Source: Odobenus rosmarus divergens (lineage: Eukaryota; Chordata; Mammalia; Carnivora; Odobenidae). From it: DNA of 64,000 bases. The translations under genes and the position numbers were made by a program. The notes beneath the pieces are model-generated. The model ran no database searches and was not told where the DNA came from. It saw only the letters and a program-made list of their open reading frames with translations. This document shows positions 21,821 to 32,680 of the stretch, piece after piece. Each line of letters begins with the position of its first letter. Within the stretch, counting starts at the first letter, position 1. The DNA lies in contig NW_004451650.1 of the NCBI RefSeq assembly GCF_000321225.1, forward strand, positions 1 through 64,000, read 5' to 3'.

Positions 21821-24059
21821 GATGTTTTTTTTATTTGAGATACAAAATTTCCTGACTGCTTATTAATTCGTTATGTATTGTAATTTGGGTCTGTTGATCT
21901 CAGATTTCAGTCCCAGTTGATACACAGCTACTGGGCTGTTTCCCCCTGAAATCTGGAAATGCTCGATCCAGAGTTACTGTGTTATAGACAAGGCAACTTG
22001 CCACTCCAACTTCAAGTTGCTGCATATATTTGGAATGGACCCTTTAACTGAAGGCAAGAGTCTTCCTTGAGATCTCCAAGAACTCACTGAGTGATGCGAA
22101 ATTAAGTAGATTTCGTCACTCAAATCAATTTAAGCATCTCCTCAAACTGAGTAACTTTTCATTTTTATAATCCTAGCGTTTTCTCATTCTATTATCTAGT
22201 ACTTTTTTTCTTTCATTTCCATATGACAGTATCTCCTTACTCTATTATCTAGTTTTGTGCCTTTTGGTTTATGCTGCTTTGCTAATTTCTTTGTCTGTGT
22301 TCTTTTGCTATGTAAATGTGTTTCAGTTATTTTAGTAATTTGGAAGCCCTTTCTCCATGGAAGGCAAAATCACTTCCTGATACTGACTAGGTTTGCTGTG
22401 GAGATTGATTCCAGAAATCAAAAGTGGGGAGTGGGCTTAAGAGAAGTCAGATCATGGCGTTTGCTTCTGCTTCTCCCAAATTCCCTGGAACTCTCAGTAA
22501 TGCCTAAAACCAGAGGAGGGAGTCCATAACAGGATGTCTTAGCTGTAATCTGCTTTACAAGGGTCCTCACCTGCATAGCTGCTTGCACTTGAGGGGGACA
22601 CCTCATCCTGCAGAAAACAGAAGAGCAGCAGGGGTGGGTCATTCCTAACTTGCTGGGAGAGTGGGGGCAGAGCCCCTGTCTTCCTGGGGTTGGTGCGAAT
22701 TTGTGCAGGGAGAACCAAACAGTTGGACTGAATGGGGAATGGAGCATGCACACGTAATGTAATTCTTAAGAAGATAATTTGGGGAGTTTTCATAGGATAA
22801 CCTTTAAGATAGATTACTGTAGATAGAAGATTCTACTCTTGACTGCAAAATTCTCTGGGCAAATAATTCTGCAAAATTACCTACTTTCTCCTATAGCTCT
22901 CTGTGATTCTGTGGTTATGCAAGCTTTTAGTGTGTAGCCTACTTTTTCAGATTCTGTACATTGATTGTTGTTTTGTTAACACAGTCTTGGATATTTGGTT
23001 GTTAGTGCAATCAAGTACACATTTAAACTTGTCAAGTACACAAATAAACTCTAATTATCAACATTAAAAATATCTTCTGACTTCTAGTGAAAAAGGAATG
23101 TAGTGCTTGCCTTCCCTTGCCCCCTCCCACTTCTCCATGTTTGTTCATTTATTGTTAGTCATATAAATCTATGTCAGTAACAGTTTGTGCATATTTGATT
23201 AGAATTTGAAACCAAATTCACAACAGCTCTGTAATTAGTTTTCAGAATGACCTCTCTGTCTCTCAGTCTATGATTTTTTTATTTCTAGTGTTTTATTTTC
23301 CGTCATCTCTCAGCTTGGTTTTCAAGTAGTTTTCCCAAACTACCGGAGTGACGTATTCTCTGAGTGGGGGCATGTAGTTTGCCTTTTTGTAACAGCTGAG
23401 TGGAATATAGACGAGAGCAAAGCGAACTCGTAGGAAAGAAGAAGAGCGTACTTCTGAACATAGGGTCTGTGTGGTGGGGGATGGCCTTTGTCATCCTCAT
23501 CGGTGTAGTGCCTACATCTGAAACCTGGCACAGAGTTCAAGTCTATTTTAACCCATATCTGCCTTCTTAGAAAATGTGCTTCTTATGCTGTTTTAGAGTA
23601 TGGGACATAAAATTATGTGACCAATTATAGATTTCTCGGTCAGTCCATGTTTACATTGTTGCTTCTGGTAATTTCTGCGTGGCCTTTGATGGAGGGTATT
23701 CCCTTAAGTTTAATTCACTGTGTTGATTGCAACTTTTTTTTTTGGTGTATCTTTAGTTGGAAAAAAGATGTTGTAGGGATCTCTTTATCCACTTGATATT
23801 TGTTTATTATTCTTGCCTTGGTGTTAATCCTAAAGCCCCTCTCATCAAAACAATACGTACTATAGTATCTTCATGTCTAAACTTTATACCAGAATCAAGC
23901 CCATGCTGTCTGGAAAGAAAGGAAGAACTTTCAAGTACCATTTTAAAATGTCAGTCTAAAAATTGTGTTATGCCCCTCAAAATGGGGTGCACCTCTGTCT
24001 GGGACAACTTGGATACTCTCCTCTGGCTTTGAGGCATCTTAGTGGAAAAGTTTGGGAAT
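21821..24059. other. AT-rich non-coding stretch, nothing recognised with confidence
   Basis: Possible further L1 debris at the left end and a (TTG)n run at 21783-21803. Frames of 84-111 codons overlap on opposite strands at 22257-22793, which argues against coding. A 12-bp-stem hairpin lies at 22089-22121. Confidence 0.35.
22089..22121. repeat. Imperfect inverted repeat (hairpin)
   Basis: Left arm GAGTGA-tg-CGAAAT, 7-base loop TAAGTAG, right arm ATTTCG-TCACTC. Twelve base pairs with a two-base bulge on the left arm. Not inside a named repeat. Confidence 0.7.
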
Positions 24060-24370
24060 CACAATTGATGGCAAGCCACTCAAGGCTTTTCAAGCAGAGA
24101 AGGAAAAAGGAGACAAACCCAAAAGCAGAAGGAGAAGACCCTGCAAGAGCTCAGGATAGGAACTGATCAACTCCTGAGGTAGGCTGACGGTCTTGGAAGA
24201 AGAGAAAGGTGGGCATTTCAGAAAGATTTCAGGAACAAAACTGGGGAAGGCATGAAGGAAGAAGAGGGACCTACAATGACCCCTGGGGCTTATGGCGTGT
24301 GCAGCTGAGGGAATGTTGGTACCGTTGCTCATGGCAGAGGATTTGGGAGGAAGAGATGCTGTATATTGCA
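24060..24370 (-). mobile_element. L2 fragment
   Basis: The plus strand resembles reverse-complement L2: 'actcaaggcttttcaagcag', 'cagaaagatttcaggaac', 'acaatgacccctggggctta', 'tggtaccgttgctcatggca'. Degraded. The short frames here are its remnants or chance. Confidence 0.6.
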
Positions 24371-24954
24371 GGAGAGAGGCCACAGAGCCCAGGCCTGCTT
24401 CAGATTACTGCTCAGTGTTCCTTTTATTAATATTTCATAAAGAAGATATAAGGAAACATATTGCTCTTATTATAGTGATTATCATGAGGTTACTGATGGC
24501 ATGAAAATTTTGTCTCTGAGTAAACTGCTTCCAGCAACATTTATTTATTCTGAAAGCCCAGAGTCCTTGTCATACTTGCAAAAACTGTCTTTTCTATCAT
24601 CAAGTTACTTGCCTATCCCTACACAGGAGTGTAGCGTTTTAGCTATGATATCTTGTGATTTTCATCAGTCTCCATGACCTCCATGACATAACACATGACA
24701 TAACTCTAACTTGAGAAAGCAAGAGGACAAAACAGAGACAATACAGTAGAAGTAGTTTTGAGATTAGTAGAATCAGGAGTGCTGTAAAACAGGACATTAG
24801 GGAGTAGGGAAGAATCAGAAGAAGAAGACCTCCCCTCCATGGAGGGGAAATGCTCTTCACTGCCTCTAGCCTCTGGCATGGAGAAGTGAGTGGAAACAGG
24901 ATTCAGAATAGTCTTGCTTCATGAATTTGTTTCTAGTGAGACTTTTCAGCCCAG
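24371..24954. other. Non-coding stretch, nothing recognised
   Basis: Contains a small local duplication of 'catgaca/cctccatgac' type at 24670-24705. No gene. Confidence 0.4.
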
Positions 24955-25085
24955 CCCATCAGCGGAAGGAATACTGGACTGGGAGTTGGAGACCTGGGCT
25001 CTATGCCACCCTCGGGCATCTTAGTCACTTCCTTATTTTGGGCTTCAGCTTCCTTATCTGTCAAGTGAGTGAATTGTCCCAGTTT
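24955..25085 (+). mobile_element. MIR fragment
   Basis: 'aatactggactgggagttgg', 'agacctgggctctatgccac', 'ttgggcttcagcttccttat' and 'ctgtcaagtgagtgaattgt' follow MIR order. Confidence 0.75.
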
Positions 25086-27224
25086 TAAAGCTCAGAGGGG
25101 GTCTCCTTTGTCCATGTGCCCTATGGTGGACCTAATGCAAACAACAAAGAAAATACTGGTGACAAATAAAGCATTACTGTTACTCAAATGAGCCACAGGT
25201 AAACGATAACTTTGGAGCCAGACCCAGCAGGAGGAGTTATTAGACATAGTGTCAGCATAAATGTGTTCTGGTGTCCGTTTGTCCAGCATCCGATCAGCTT
25301 CTTACCACCCAGCGCCATCTGAGCACAATAGCATCTCCGTGTGTTTCATCACTGCGAGGCTTTCCTCCCGCCTGCTCCCCCGAAGAGATGTGGGCAGTCT
25401 TTCCTTCTTGTTGGCATGCTGCCCCTTTAATTCTGGTTATCACCATCACCCGAGATATTCCTTCACAACAACCTCTGGGACAAAATGAGTTGAAGGTTCT
25501 CAGTTCAGTCTTGAGAGAAGGGTGTCACCCACACTCAGCCAAAGGTGGCTCCTGGAAAAATCATTTAGATTGACTTTCCCCTTCTGGGGTTTCAGCGATA
25601 GCCCAACAGAACAGCCGTGAAGCTGGCCTGATCACTGGAGACCCAGTAAACCCCATTCTTCAGCCTGGCAACGGAGCAACTGTTCCTATTACCAAGGCCA
25701 GGAAAGGAAGTATACTGGGACCATCACATGGAAGATGCTGTGATATAACATCCTCAGCAACAACCCTACAATAGATGTGATGATGAATGTCATCAGGAAT
25801 TTCCTCCTAATACCCATCAAGGGAAGCTGGTGGTGTCATCCCAAAGAACCATTCAGTACAAGAGTTTCACTGATGTCATCACAAAATGGACCAGAGAGGA
25901 GGAGTTCTGCTGGTTTGTCTTGTTTCAGGGGTAAAGAGTTGTCTGCTTCCCTTTCAGGCACTAACTGGTATTAGATTCTCCATGAAAAGAATCAATTCCT
26001 TTTTTTTTTTTGATTGAGGTGAACTCTCCCTGGCCTCAGTACCCATTCTGTGCTCTATCTAGTGTATTAGTTAGGAATACTTTTGGCTTCCAGTAGCCAA
26101 AATCCCATCTAACAGTGGCTTTATGACACAAACACATTTATTGTTTACCTAACAGGGAGTTCAGAAGACAGCTGCCTCATAGTTAATTCAGCAGTTTAAG
26201 TTTGTCATCAAAAAAAAGAAAAAAAAAATCCAGGCTCTTTCTTTCTACTCTGCCATGCTGAAAATATGGCTTTTGGTTTTTGTGTTTGGTTCCTTATGGT
26301 TGCAAGATGGCTGCTGCCATGCCAAGCATTCTGACCATATTCAAAAGCAGCTAGTATGGATCAGGCAACAGGCTTTCTCCTCATAAGGTTCTATTTATTA
26401 AGAAAGTTCTGCTTTTCCTCTAATGGCCCAGCAGACATCACCTTTCACTGCACTGATCAGAACTGGGATGTGGGTTACCCCTGTCTGCAGGGGGAGCTGG
26501 GTGAGGGCAGAGGAACAGATTCTTGACAATGGCTTCTGGGTAGCCAGATAATAGTATCTTCCACACCCAGTGAAGTGCCTGAGACAGAAGAAGCCTTCAC
26601 TTTGCTTGAAAGATTGTTTTCTAGGGCTACAAAGACCTTTACAGGAGGAGCAACAAACTATAGCCGCCTTGGACAAAAATCTATTCAAGCTTAAAATGCA
26701 AGAGCATTAGCTGCTCAGAGCCGTCACCAAGGAGAGATAAACTACGTCTGCTCTCTCAGGACCTGGGAGATGCTTGCAGTGTGATTATTTTTTTGGCTGG
26801 GAAAGCTGCTTAGCCGACAGAAAAAGGAACGTACCTGAACATTTATGAGTCGGCTTTTCAAAGACAACAACTCATCTTCCTTTTCACCCCTCCCCCTTTC
26901 CCCTTCCCTGTAGGGGAACACTTAGCAAAACTAAATAAATTATCAGCCCGGCCATGAAGAAATGCTCTCACTGGGTCATGCAGGGGAGGCTTGAAGCCAT
27001 AAAGGCAAACTCTGGAGCTCAGGTCATCTGCAGGGAGGAGGGGAGGTGGGGAGGGCATCTGCAGGGGGCCAGCTGGGAGAGAAGGGAGCACGGAGCTGCC
27101 CTGTCACTTTGCTGTCCTGGGGCTGGAGCAGAGGTAACCTGGGGCTGTTCTGTGCTGACCCAAAGGACAAGGTGGCCAGATTGTTGTCATTGGAAGCCAC
27201 TCAGGATCATGCGGTTGTTGAGCT
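25086..27224. other. Non-coding stretch; possible old repeat at 26050-26330
   Basis: The segment from 'ttagttaggaatacttttgg' (26065) to 'gcaagatggctgctgccatg' (26300) has the look of a known dispersed mammalian repeat, but I cannot name it. The rest is unassigned. Short frames (up to 100 codons) are featureless. Confidence 0.35.
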
Positions 27225-27352
27225 AGGACAAAGCACTGTGGTGTAGTGAGCTGAGCATGGGCCCTGCTTTACCAGCTTCTTGCTGGCTGAGTCAGTTAAT
27301 CACTCTGAAGTTCGCCTTATTTGGAAAAGAGGGATAAGAATGGGAACATTAA
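27225..27352 (+). mobile_element. MIR fragment
   Basis: 'gcactgtggtgtagtgagct', 'gctggctgagtcagttaatc' and 'aaagagggataagaatggga' follow MIR order. It abuts the LTR that starts at about 27358. Confidence 0.65.
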
Positions 27353-27357
27353 TCTCT

Positions 27358-27778
27358 GCCGTAAACTGAACTGTGCATCCCCCCACCTCCTGCCCCAATT
27401 CATACGTTAAAGCCCTAGCCCCCATTGTGACTATATTTGGGGATAGGACTTTTAGGACGTAATTAAGGTTAGGTGAGGTCATAAAGGTTGTGGCTGTGGT
27501 GGGGGGCGGGGGAAGACTAACGTGATGAAGCTGATGGCTTTACAAAAAGAAGAAAGAGAGATCTTTTGCTCTCTCTGTACGTGCTCAGAGGAAAGGCCAT
27601 GTGGGGACTGGGGAGAAGGTGGTTGTCTACAAGCCAGGAAGAGAGCCCTTACCAGGAACTGGACCGGCCGGCACCTTGACCTTAGGCTTCAGGCTTCCAG
27701 AGCCGTAGGAAAGTGAACTTCTGTTGTTTAAGTCACCAGGTCCGTGGTATTTTGTTGTGGCAGCCCGAGCTGACTAAC
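27358..27778 (+). mobile_element. MST/MLT1-type LTR (ERVL-MaLR), near full length
   Basis: Starts 'taaactgaactgtgcatccc' and runs through 'aattcatacgttaaagccct', 'tatatttggggataggactt', 'aaggccatgtggggactggg', 'caagccaggaagagagccct', 'ctgttgtttaagtcaccagg' and the terminal 'gcagcccgagctgactaac'. Solo LTR of about 420 bp. Ancient placental insertion without internal genes in the window. Confidence 0.85.
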
Positions 27779-28770
27779 CCCATTTCCTAGGGTGTTTGAA
27801 AGCAGCAAGGACAGGGAATGAGGAGAAGCTTCGCCAGTTCTTGTGCTCTATACAATGTTAAACGTCCCTGTGCCACAGAGCATGTGGGGAGTCTGAGACC
27901 AAGAGGGGTGTTAAGGGACTGTCCCAAAGCTGGCCAGCCCTGCGTTCTGTTTTGGAGGAGGAGCCCTTTGGGCCTGTGGCCACCCTGAGCAGCACAGACA
28001 GGCCTCCCTGTGCTGTGCCAGAACCCAGGTTCAGCGTCCGCCCTTCTGTGCACAAAGCAGCAGGACAGGACACTCTGTGCTACTTAGCCACTGTCTCCTC
28101 CTGAGATTTTTGTGTCCAGACGTTTTAAGGAATAATCAATCAAAACACGACTTTTCCTCATCATGATCTCAAACCTGCTGACCCACAGGGATAATCTATC
28201 CATGCGCTTACCATGAAAACATTTCTGTAAGGGTGGAATCTTTGAGAAATGTTATTGCTATTTAATAAAAAAGATTATGTTTATGCTTTAGAATATGTGT
28301 ATTCTGTCCCCTTTTGGATTGGGGGAAAAAAAGAAACTAACTAAAAATATGTTCTAACTGTCCAGGGCCTACTTCCAAAAAGCACGGGGCTGACCTCTTC
28401 AGGTTGTTGCTTGGCCTTGGCCAGCCCCAGGGGACTGAGGGGTGATGGCTCCCCACGGGCCCCTCAGGCCTCCTGCAGGAGCTCTGGTGACCCTGCTCTG
28501 GTCAGTGGAAAACCGGGAGGCCTCGGGAAGCACTTCCTCATTGGTGTGAGGTTGGGAATGGCTGCCTGCTGGCGGGCAGGTGGTGGTGGGTGTGGGCACA
28601 GGCATCCTAAGCCTAGAGCCCGTACTTGGTGAGGGGATGGCTTAGCCCCGGCTTAAGTGGGCCGTGTGGCTTAGCTGTTGGTTCACGATATTTATGCCAA
28701 GTCCTCCTTGTTACTTTTGACGTGGTTTTTATTTTAACCTCAGCGTTTCATTTGTTTTTGACTGCCAGAA
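27779..28770. other. Non-coding stretch, nothing recognised
   Basis: GC-moderate with overlapping chance frames on both strands (27787-28073, 28399-28632). No domain, no repeat named. Confidence 0.4.
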
Positions 28771-28828
28771 ACATCCACACCCACACCCACACCCACATAC
28801 ACACATACACACAATCATACACACTCTG
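28771..28828. repeat. (CACACC)n/(CA)n microsatellite
   Basis: 'ccacacccacacccacaccc' followed by ACACAT and CACA variants. Likely length-polymorphic. Confidence 0.9.
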
Positions 28829-28877
28829 AATCTCCTTGTAAGGAGAAAAGCGAGGTAGGTTATAGTTTCCCTCTGTA

Positions 28878-28944
28878 AAAAAAAAAAATAATAATAATAA
28901 TAATTAAAAAAAATAAAAAAAAGAAAAGGAAAGAAAGAAAAAGC
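28878..28944. repeat. A-rich/(TAA)n/(GAAA)n low-complexity tract
   Basis: Poly-A followed by ATAATAATAAT and AAAG/GAAA units. No SINE or LINE body precedes it that I can recognise. Confidence 0.85.
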
Positions 28945-28959
28945 ACTACCAACTCCTCA

Positions 28960-29310
28960 CAGTATGATTTCATAGGCCATGCTAATTATTTTTTAGGGCG
29001 AGCATAATAAAACCCAGGTGATTTGCCTTCAGCAGTTTCTCCTTATCTTCACACAGCTCCGGATCATTTACCCACATGGCAAGCAATTACCATGAGCCCT
29101 GCAGTTTTTACCAGACGTTCTTTGTGGGAGCCCTGCTAGAGTACACAAAGGTTAATACGCTTTTGCACTACAAAATCTGGGCATTATCTTGTGTATTGTA
29201 AGACATGCCTGTGACACGTTGAATTCAGACGATTTACAAGATCAGCAAAACAGAAGGGGTTCCCATTGGGAGCTTTTTCCGCTAATGATTTCCTCATCAG
29301 AACGTGGCTC
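28960..29310. other. Candidate conserved non-coding element
   Basis: Repeat-free block: 'catgctaattattttttagg', 'gcaagcaattaccatgagcc', 'cttttgcactacaaaatctg', 'ttccgctaatgatttcctca'. It has the AT-core density of developmental enhancers. Conservation was not tested. Confidence 0.35.
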
Positions 29311-29639
29311 AGCGAGGTGCAGTCTTTTGCCCAGGCTTTCTGCCTGGGGAGGCGGGGACAGGGTTTGGCCATCCCACCGTGCTTCTCCCGGAGAGCTGAG
29401 GGGCTGGGGTTGCTCAGGTCGGCCAGTGTAGAGGCCCAGAGAGGGGCTGCCCTCCCCCCCCCGGGGAACACTAGGTTTTGTTTCTTATAATGATTGCATT
29501 ATGTATTTAAAGTAAGAGCTAGATGTGACATGTGTCATTCATGTACAGAGTCGACAGCACTGACCACCAGAACTAAAATAAATATTTGGAATGATTTTCT
29601 AGAAAGGGAGACCGGGACCTAAATATCAAGTAGATTGTT

Positions 29640-29950
29640 AGGTACGTTATGTGCTCTCCACTGAGATCTCAGCTCAGATGTGGCCTCCTCCTGGGGGGGG
29701 GCAGGTGGGGGCATCCCCGACCGCCTGTGCTGTATTGTCCTACTGTCCTGTCACCACCGTCCCGTTCCCTGGGCTTGGCCTCCCACCTCCCCTCATTGTT
29801 CTCTGTAATTCTTGTAAGTGTGTTAAATTGATTCAGGGGCCATCACTCCCACTAGGGATATAACCCCACCCTGTTGCTGTCAGCCTTCTGTCCCCAAAGC
29901 CAACTCAGTGCCTGGCCCAGAGTCGGCTCCAGTAAGTATCTATCAAGTTT
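29640..29950 (+). mobile_element. L2 3' region
   Basis: 'ctcagctcagatgtggcctc', 'cctgtcaccaccgtcccgtt' and 'ctcagtgcctggcccagagt' with 'ccagtaagtatctatcaag' correspond to the L2 3' end. A G-run near 29693-29712 lies inside it. Confidence 0.65.
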
Positions 29951-30065
29951 TCACATATATGTTATCTCCCCACCTACAGAGAGAGCACAGGTGCTGGGTG
30001 TGTGACAGTGTTGGGTATGGGACTTGTATACACCGTGTTTAAGGACCCATCGTGAATTTGCTCTT

Positions 30066-30088
30066 ATTCATTCATTCATTCGTTCACT
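30066..30088. repeat. (ATTC)n short tandem repeat
   Basis: 'ttattcattcattcattcgt' on the plus strand, about five units. Confidence 0.85.
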
Positions 30089-30304
30089 GAAATGTGAACA
30101 CATACACACACGCTTTGTGACTAAGTCACCGTAACTGTCCCCCCATAGCTCAGAATTATGTGGTTTTGAGAGCACCGTCTGGGGATAGACAGAACCTGGG
30201 AGGCGACTTTCTGGCCCCTCAGACGCAGTTAGAGGGTAAGTGCTCTCTCTGTACCTAATCCCTCACTGCCGCTGGAGGTGAGGACCAGGGACATCGGGAG
30301 TAAG

Positions 30305-30319
30305 GGCGCCCCCTGGAGA
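30305..30319 (-). promoter_or_regulatory. Candidate CTCF site
   Basis: The minus strand reads TCTCCAGGGGGCGCC, matching the AGRKGGCRS half of the CTCF core fully with two mismatches in the CCASY half. Occupancy is not shown by sequence alone. Confidence 0.4.
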
Positions 30320-30359
30320 TCACTGTCCTTCACGGTTTCTGGCGCTTCCGTCCATATTG

Positions 30360-30480
30360 TCTCCTTCCCCATTTCACAGAAGTGGAAATCAAGGCCCCGG
30401 GGGGGATTAAGCAGCTTATGTGCCCAGCTGGGGAGCAGTGGAGAAACCACAATGAAGAAACCCTTATTCTGATTCAATAT
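30360..30480 (-). mobile_element. MIR fragment
   Basis: 'ccccatttcacagaagtgga', 'gggattaagcagcttatgtg' and 'cccagctggggagcagtgg' give reverse-complement MIR core order. Partial and diverged. Confidence 0.55.
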
Positions 30481-30644
30481 GGATGGATTTTGCTAGTAGG
30501 TCTCAGTGTGGCCTCAGGGTGCTATCCGATCTCTCTGGCCTGTTATTTAGGGACAGAGCAAAGCAGAGTGGCCATAGCCCTTCGGCAGGGGGGATTCACA
30601 GTTGGAAATGACTTTCCAGGTCCCTGGATGAGGGTAAGTCCAGG

Positions 30645-30735
30645 AGAGATGAAGTAATTTGCCCAATTTCACATAATCAGGTCAAGGTCAAGGTCAAACC
30701 CCAGGTCTTAGGGTTCCCAGGCCAGTGCTTCCAGG
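30645..30735 (-). mobile_element. MIR fragment containing three AGGTCA half-sites
   Basis: 'gatgaagtaatttgcccaat', 'ttcacataatcag' and 'aaaccccaggtcttagggtt' follow the reverse-complement MIR order. The MIR 'caaggtcac' region has been altered into AGGTCA times three at 30679-30696. Confidence 0.65.
30679..30696 (+). promoter_or_regulatory. Triple AGGTCA direct repeat (nuclear-receptor half-sites)
   Basis: AGGTCA occurs three times with no spacing. This also creates two overlapping TCAAGGTCA words, the extended half-site bound by ERR and NR5A-type monomeric receptors. Perfect units. Function is inferred. Confidence 0.6.
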
Positions 30736-30834
30736 CCCGTGACTCTCCATGACCTAACTGGGGTGTCCCCAAGCAGCCTCCAGGGGGATAAGGGCTGCGG
30801 AGCTGGTCCTGGAGGGAGCGGGCAGATCACCCTC

Positions 30835-31430
30835 TCTGTTCATCTCCTTGCTCTGCACCTCCCAGTACTGCCTTCCCTCTCAGCTTTTCCCACAGGAGCC
30901 CTTGCCAGGCACCCGTGCCCTCCCCCTGGGCCAGATGCCACTCCCAAAGCTGGTGTAACTGGTGCCACGGCCAGTGGCAAGGCTGTGCACAGAACATGTT
31001 GGTAGCGTACGCTGCAGGAAGCCCCATTCACTTCAGCTTCCGGGACCTGCCCCAGGTGCACCCCCAACCCACTCCACCATACTGGCCCCTTCTCTGTGTC
31101 TCACCCCATCCTGTGGTCGTGCACACACCAAAGGTCGTGCTCTCCTTTGCCCAGAATGCCCTTCCCCCTAAGAGCCCTACAGCCCAGCCTTTGAGCACCG
31201 ACTCAGCATCCCCTGTTCGACAAGTACTTCTGCTCTGTCTGGTCTCCCTCTCCAAATTCCTACCGCAGCGATGACTTCGAGTGCCCACTCCTCACCTCGA
31301 ATGTGGTCTTTCCAGCTGCTTTCTATTACCTAATGTGACGCTATCTTGTCTCCCTGCCACATTATGAGCCCAGATCGTGTGAGTATCATCCCCGTCCCCA
31401 GTAAGTGTGTATCAATTGACTGGCTGAAAC
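30835..31430 (+). mobile_element. L2 3' region, degraded
   Basis: Phrases include 'ctgcacctcccagtactgcc', 'tttgcccagaatgcccttcc', 'atgtgacgctatcttgtctc', 'attatgagcccagatcgtgt' and 'cccagtaagtgtgtatcaat'. Overlapping 60-119-codon frames on both strands derive from the Pro/Cys-rich reading of this GC-rich L2 and are not genes. Confidence 0.7.
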
Positions 31431-32389
31431 ATTTTATCTGTTAATTTTTTCAGTAACAGAGTATAACATATTCACATGGTCTTTAGCATTGCAGGAGAGA
31501 TGAATGGGCTGCAGGTTAGCTTCGAGTTCTGGCGCCCTCCGGCTTCTGATGCTCCTTCCTGTTAGATTTGGGAATATAAATTCAGACTTCTTCTCTGCAC
31601 CCCCCCCCCCCCGCAACCTTTGTATGAATGTCTATGAATGATTCATCAGCCACACCCACTTCTGGTCTGGAGGTATGGTGATTTCTTTTAGCCTCTGCTC
31701 TTCCTGACAGGAAGTTGCCTCTAAGTTCCTGACATCATTCCGATGGACAAGCAATAGTCCTTTTTGTCACAAGCCCCTGATTATAATCTCGTTGCTGGAA
31801 CTGGTCATTGGGAGAAACCAACCACTCGGGCCAGTTGGACAGCAGGCTTAACAGTTTTTTCCAAACAAAACCAAATCTGCTTTGACATCAAAAGGGGGTA
31901 CTGGGGAATATCAGTCTGAGAGGTTTCTGTTTTTATCAACAAGCTCTCCAAACTTCCTCTGCTTTCATGAGTCTGACAATTCCTTTTAAAACACAGATCT
32001 GACCCTGTAGGGGCCTTGGGAAGACTGTTGAACATGAATGCCATAAAAGCAGGGGTTTTAACTTCACAAAAATAACAGCTGCGAGACTTGATGGAAACGG
32101 TCTTGGAAGTCCAGGGAAGGAACGTGTTCACGAGCATGCACACGCACCCTGCAAAATCTGTTTGGACCACGTCCGTCTTCATTTAATTAAAAATGTACAA
32201 ACCTGAAAAATTAAGAAAAGTGCAAGCCTGTAGCGAGCAAGTCTGAAAGGGAGAGGAGAGCCAGGCTCTGTCTGTGTTCCTCATGGCAAAGGATCTCTTC
32301 CTTTCCACCCACCCCCTACCCGCCCCCCCACTCCTGCACCTCCTTACTCTGAGTTTGCCCCTGAACAAGTCATTTATGAAAGATGGCTG
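31431..32389. other. Non-coding stretch, nothing recognised
   Basis: Includes a poly-C run at about 31599-31613. The 125-codon minus-strand frame (31805-32182) has no recognisable domain. Confidence 0.4.
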
Positions 32390-32680
32390 TCGTGGCGCAT
32401 AAAGAAATAATTAAAAAAATCTTCAAAAGGCTGGCAGCATAAAAATCCCTGGCTCTGTCGTTTCTCTGTTTCTGCAAGCAGCAAAAGATCCATAATTCTC
32501 ACACTTAATGTAATTCCAAGGCATCTAAAGTGATTTACAGTCGGTTTACTCAATACTTTCAGCTTTATTTAATGTAACAGTTATGGCACATAAAAAGTTT
32601 ATTGAAAATCCTTTGGGAGTGCGATTGAGTAAGAAAGAGTCGTTGCTAATACCATTATAGGAACAGGAGGAAAGGATCCC
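32390..32680. other. Candidate conserved non-coding element
   Basis: Repeat-free and AT-rich: 'aagaaataattaaaaaaatc', 'cacttaatgtaattccaagg', 'tctaaagtgatttacagtcg', 'taaaaagtttattgaaaatc'. Closely packed homeodomain/FOX-like cores. Conservation not tested. Confidence 0.4.

Noticed and set aside
28771..28828. CRISPR-like regular repeat
   Set aside because: Simple CA/CACACC microsatellite without spacers; vertebrate sequence.
29690..29712. G-quadruplex in the G-run near 29.7 kb
   Set aside because: Too short and irregular, and inside a degraded L2.
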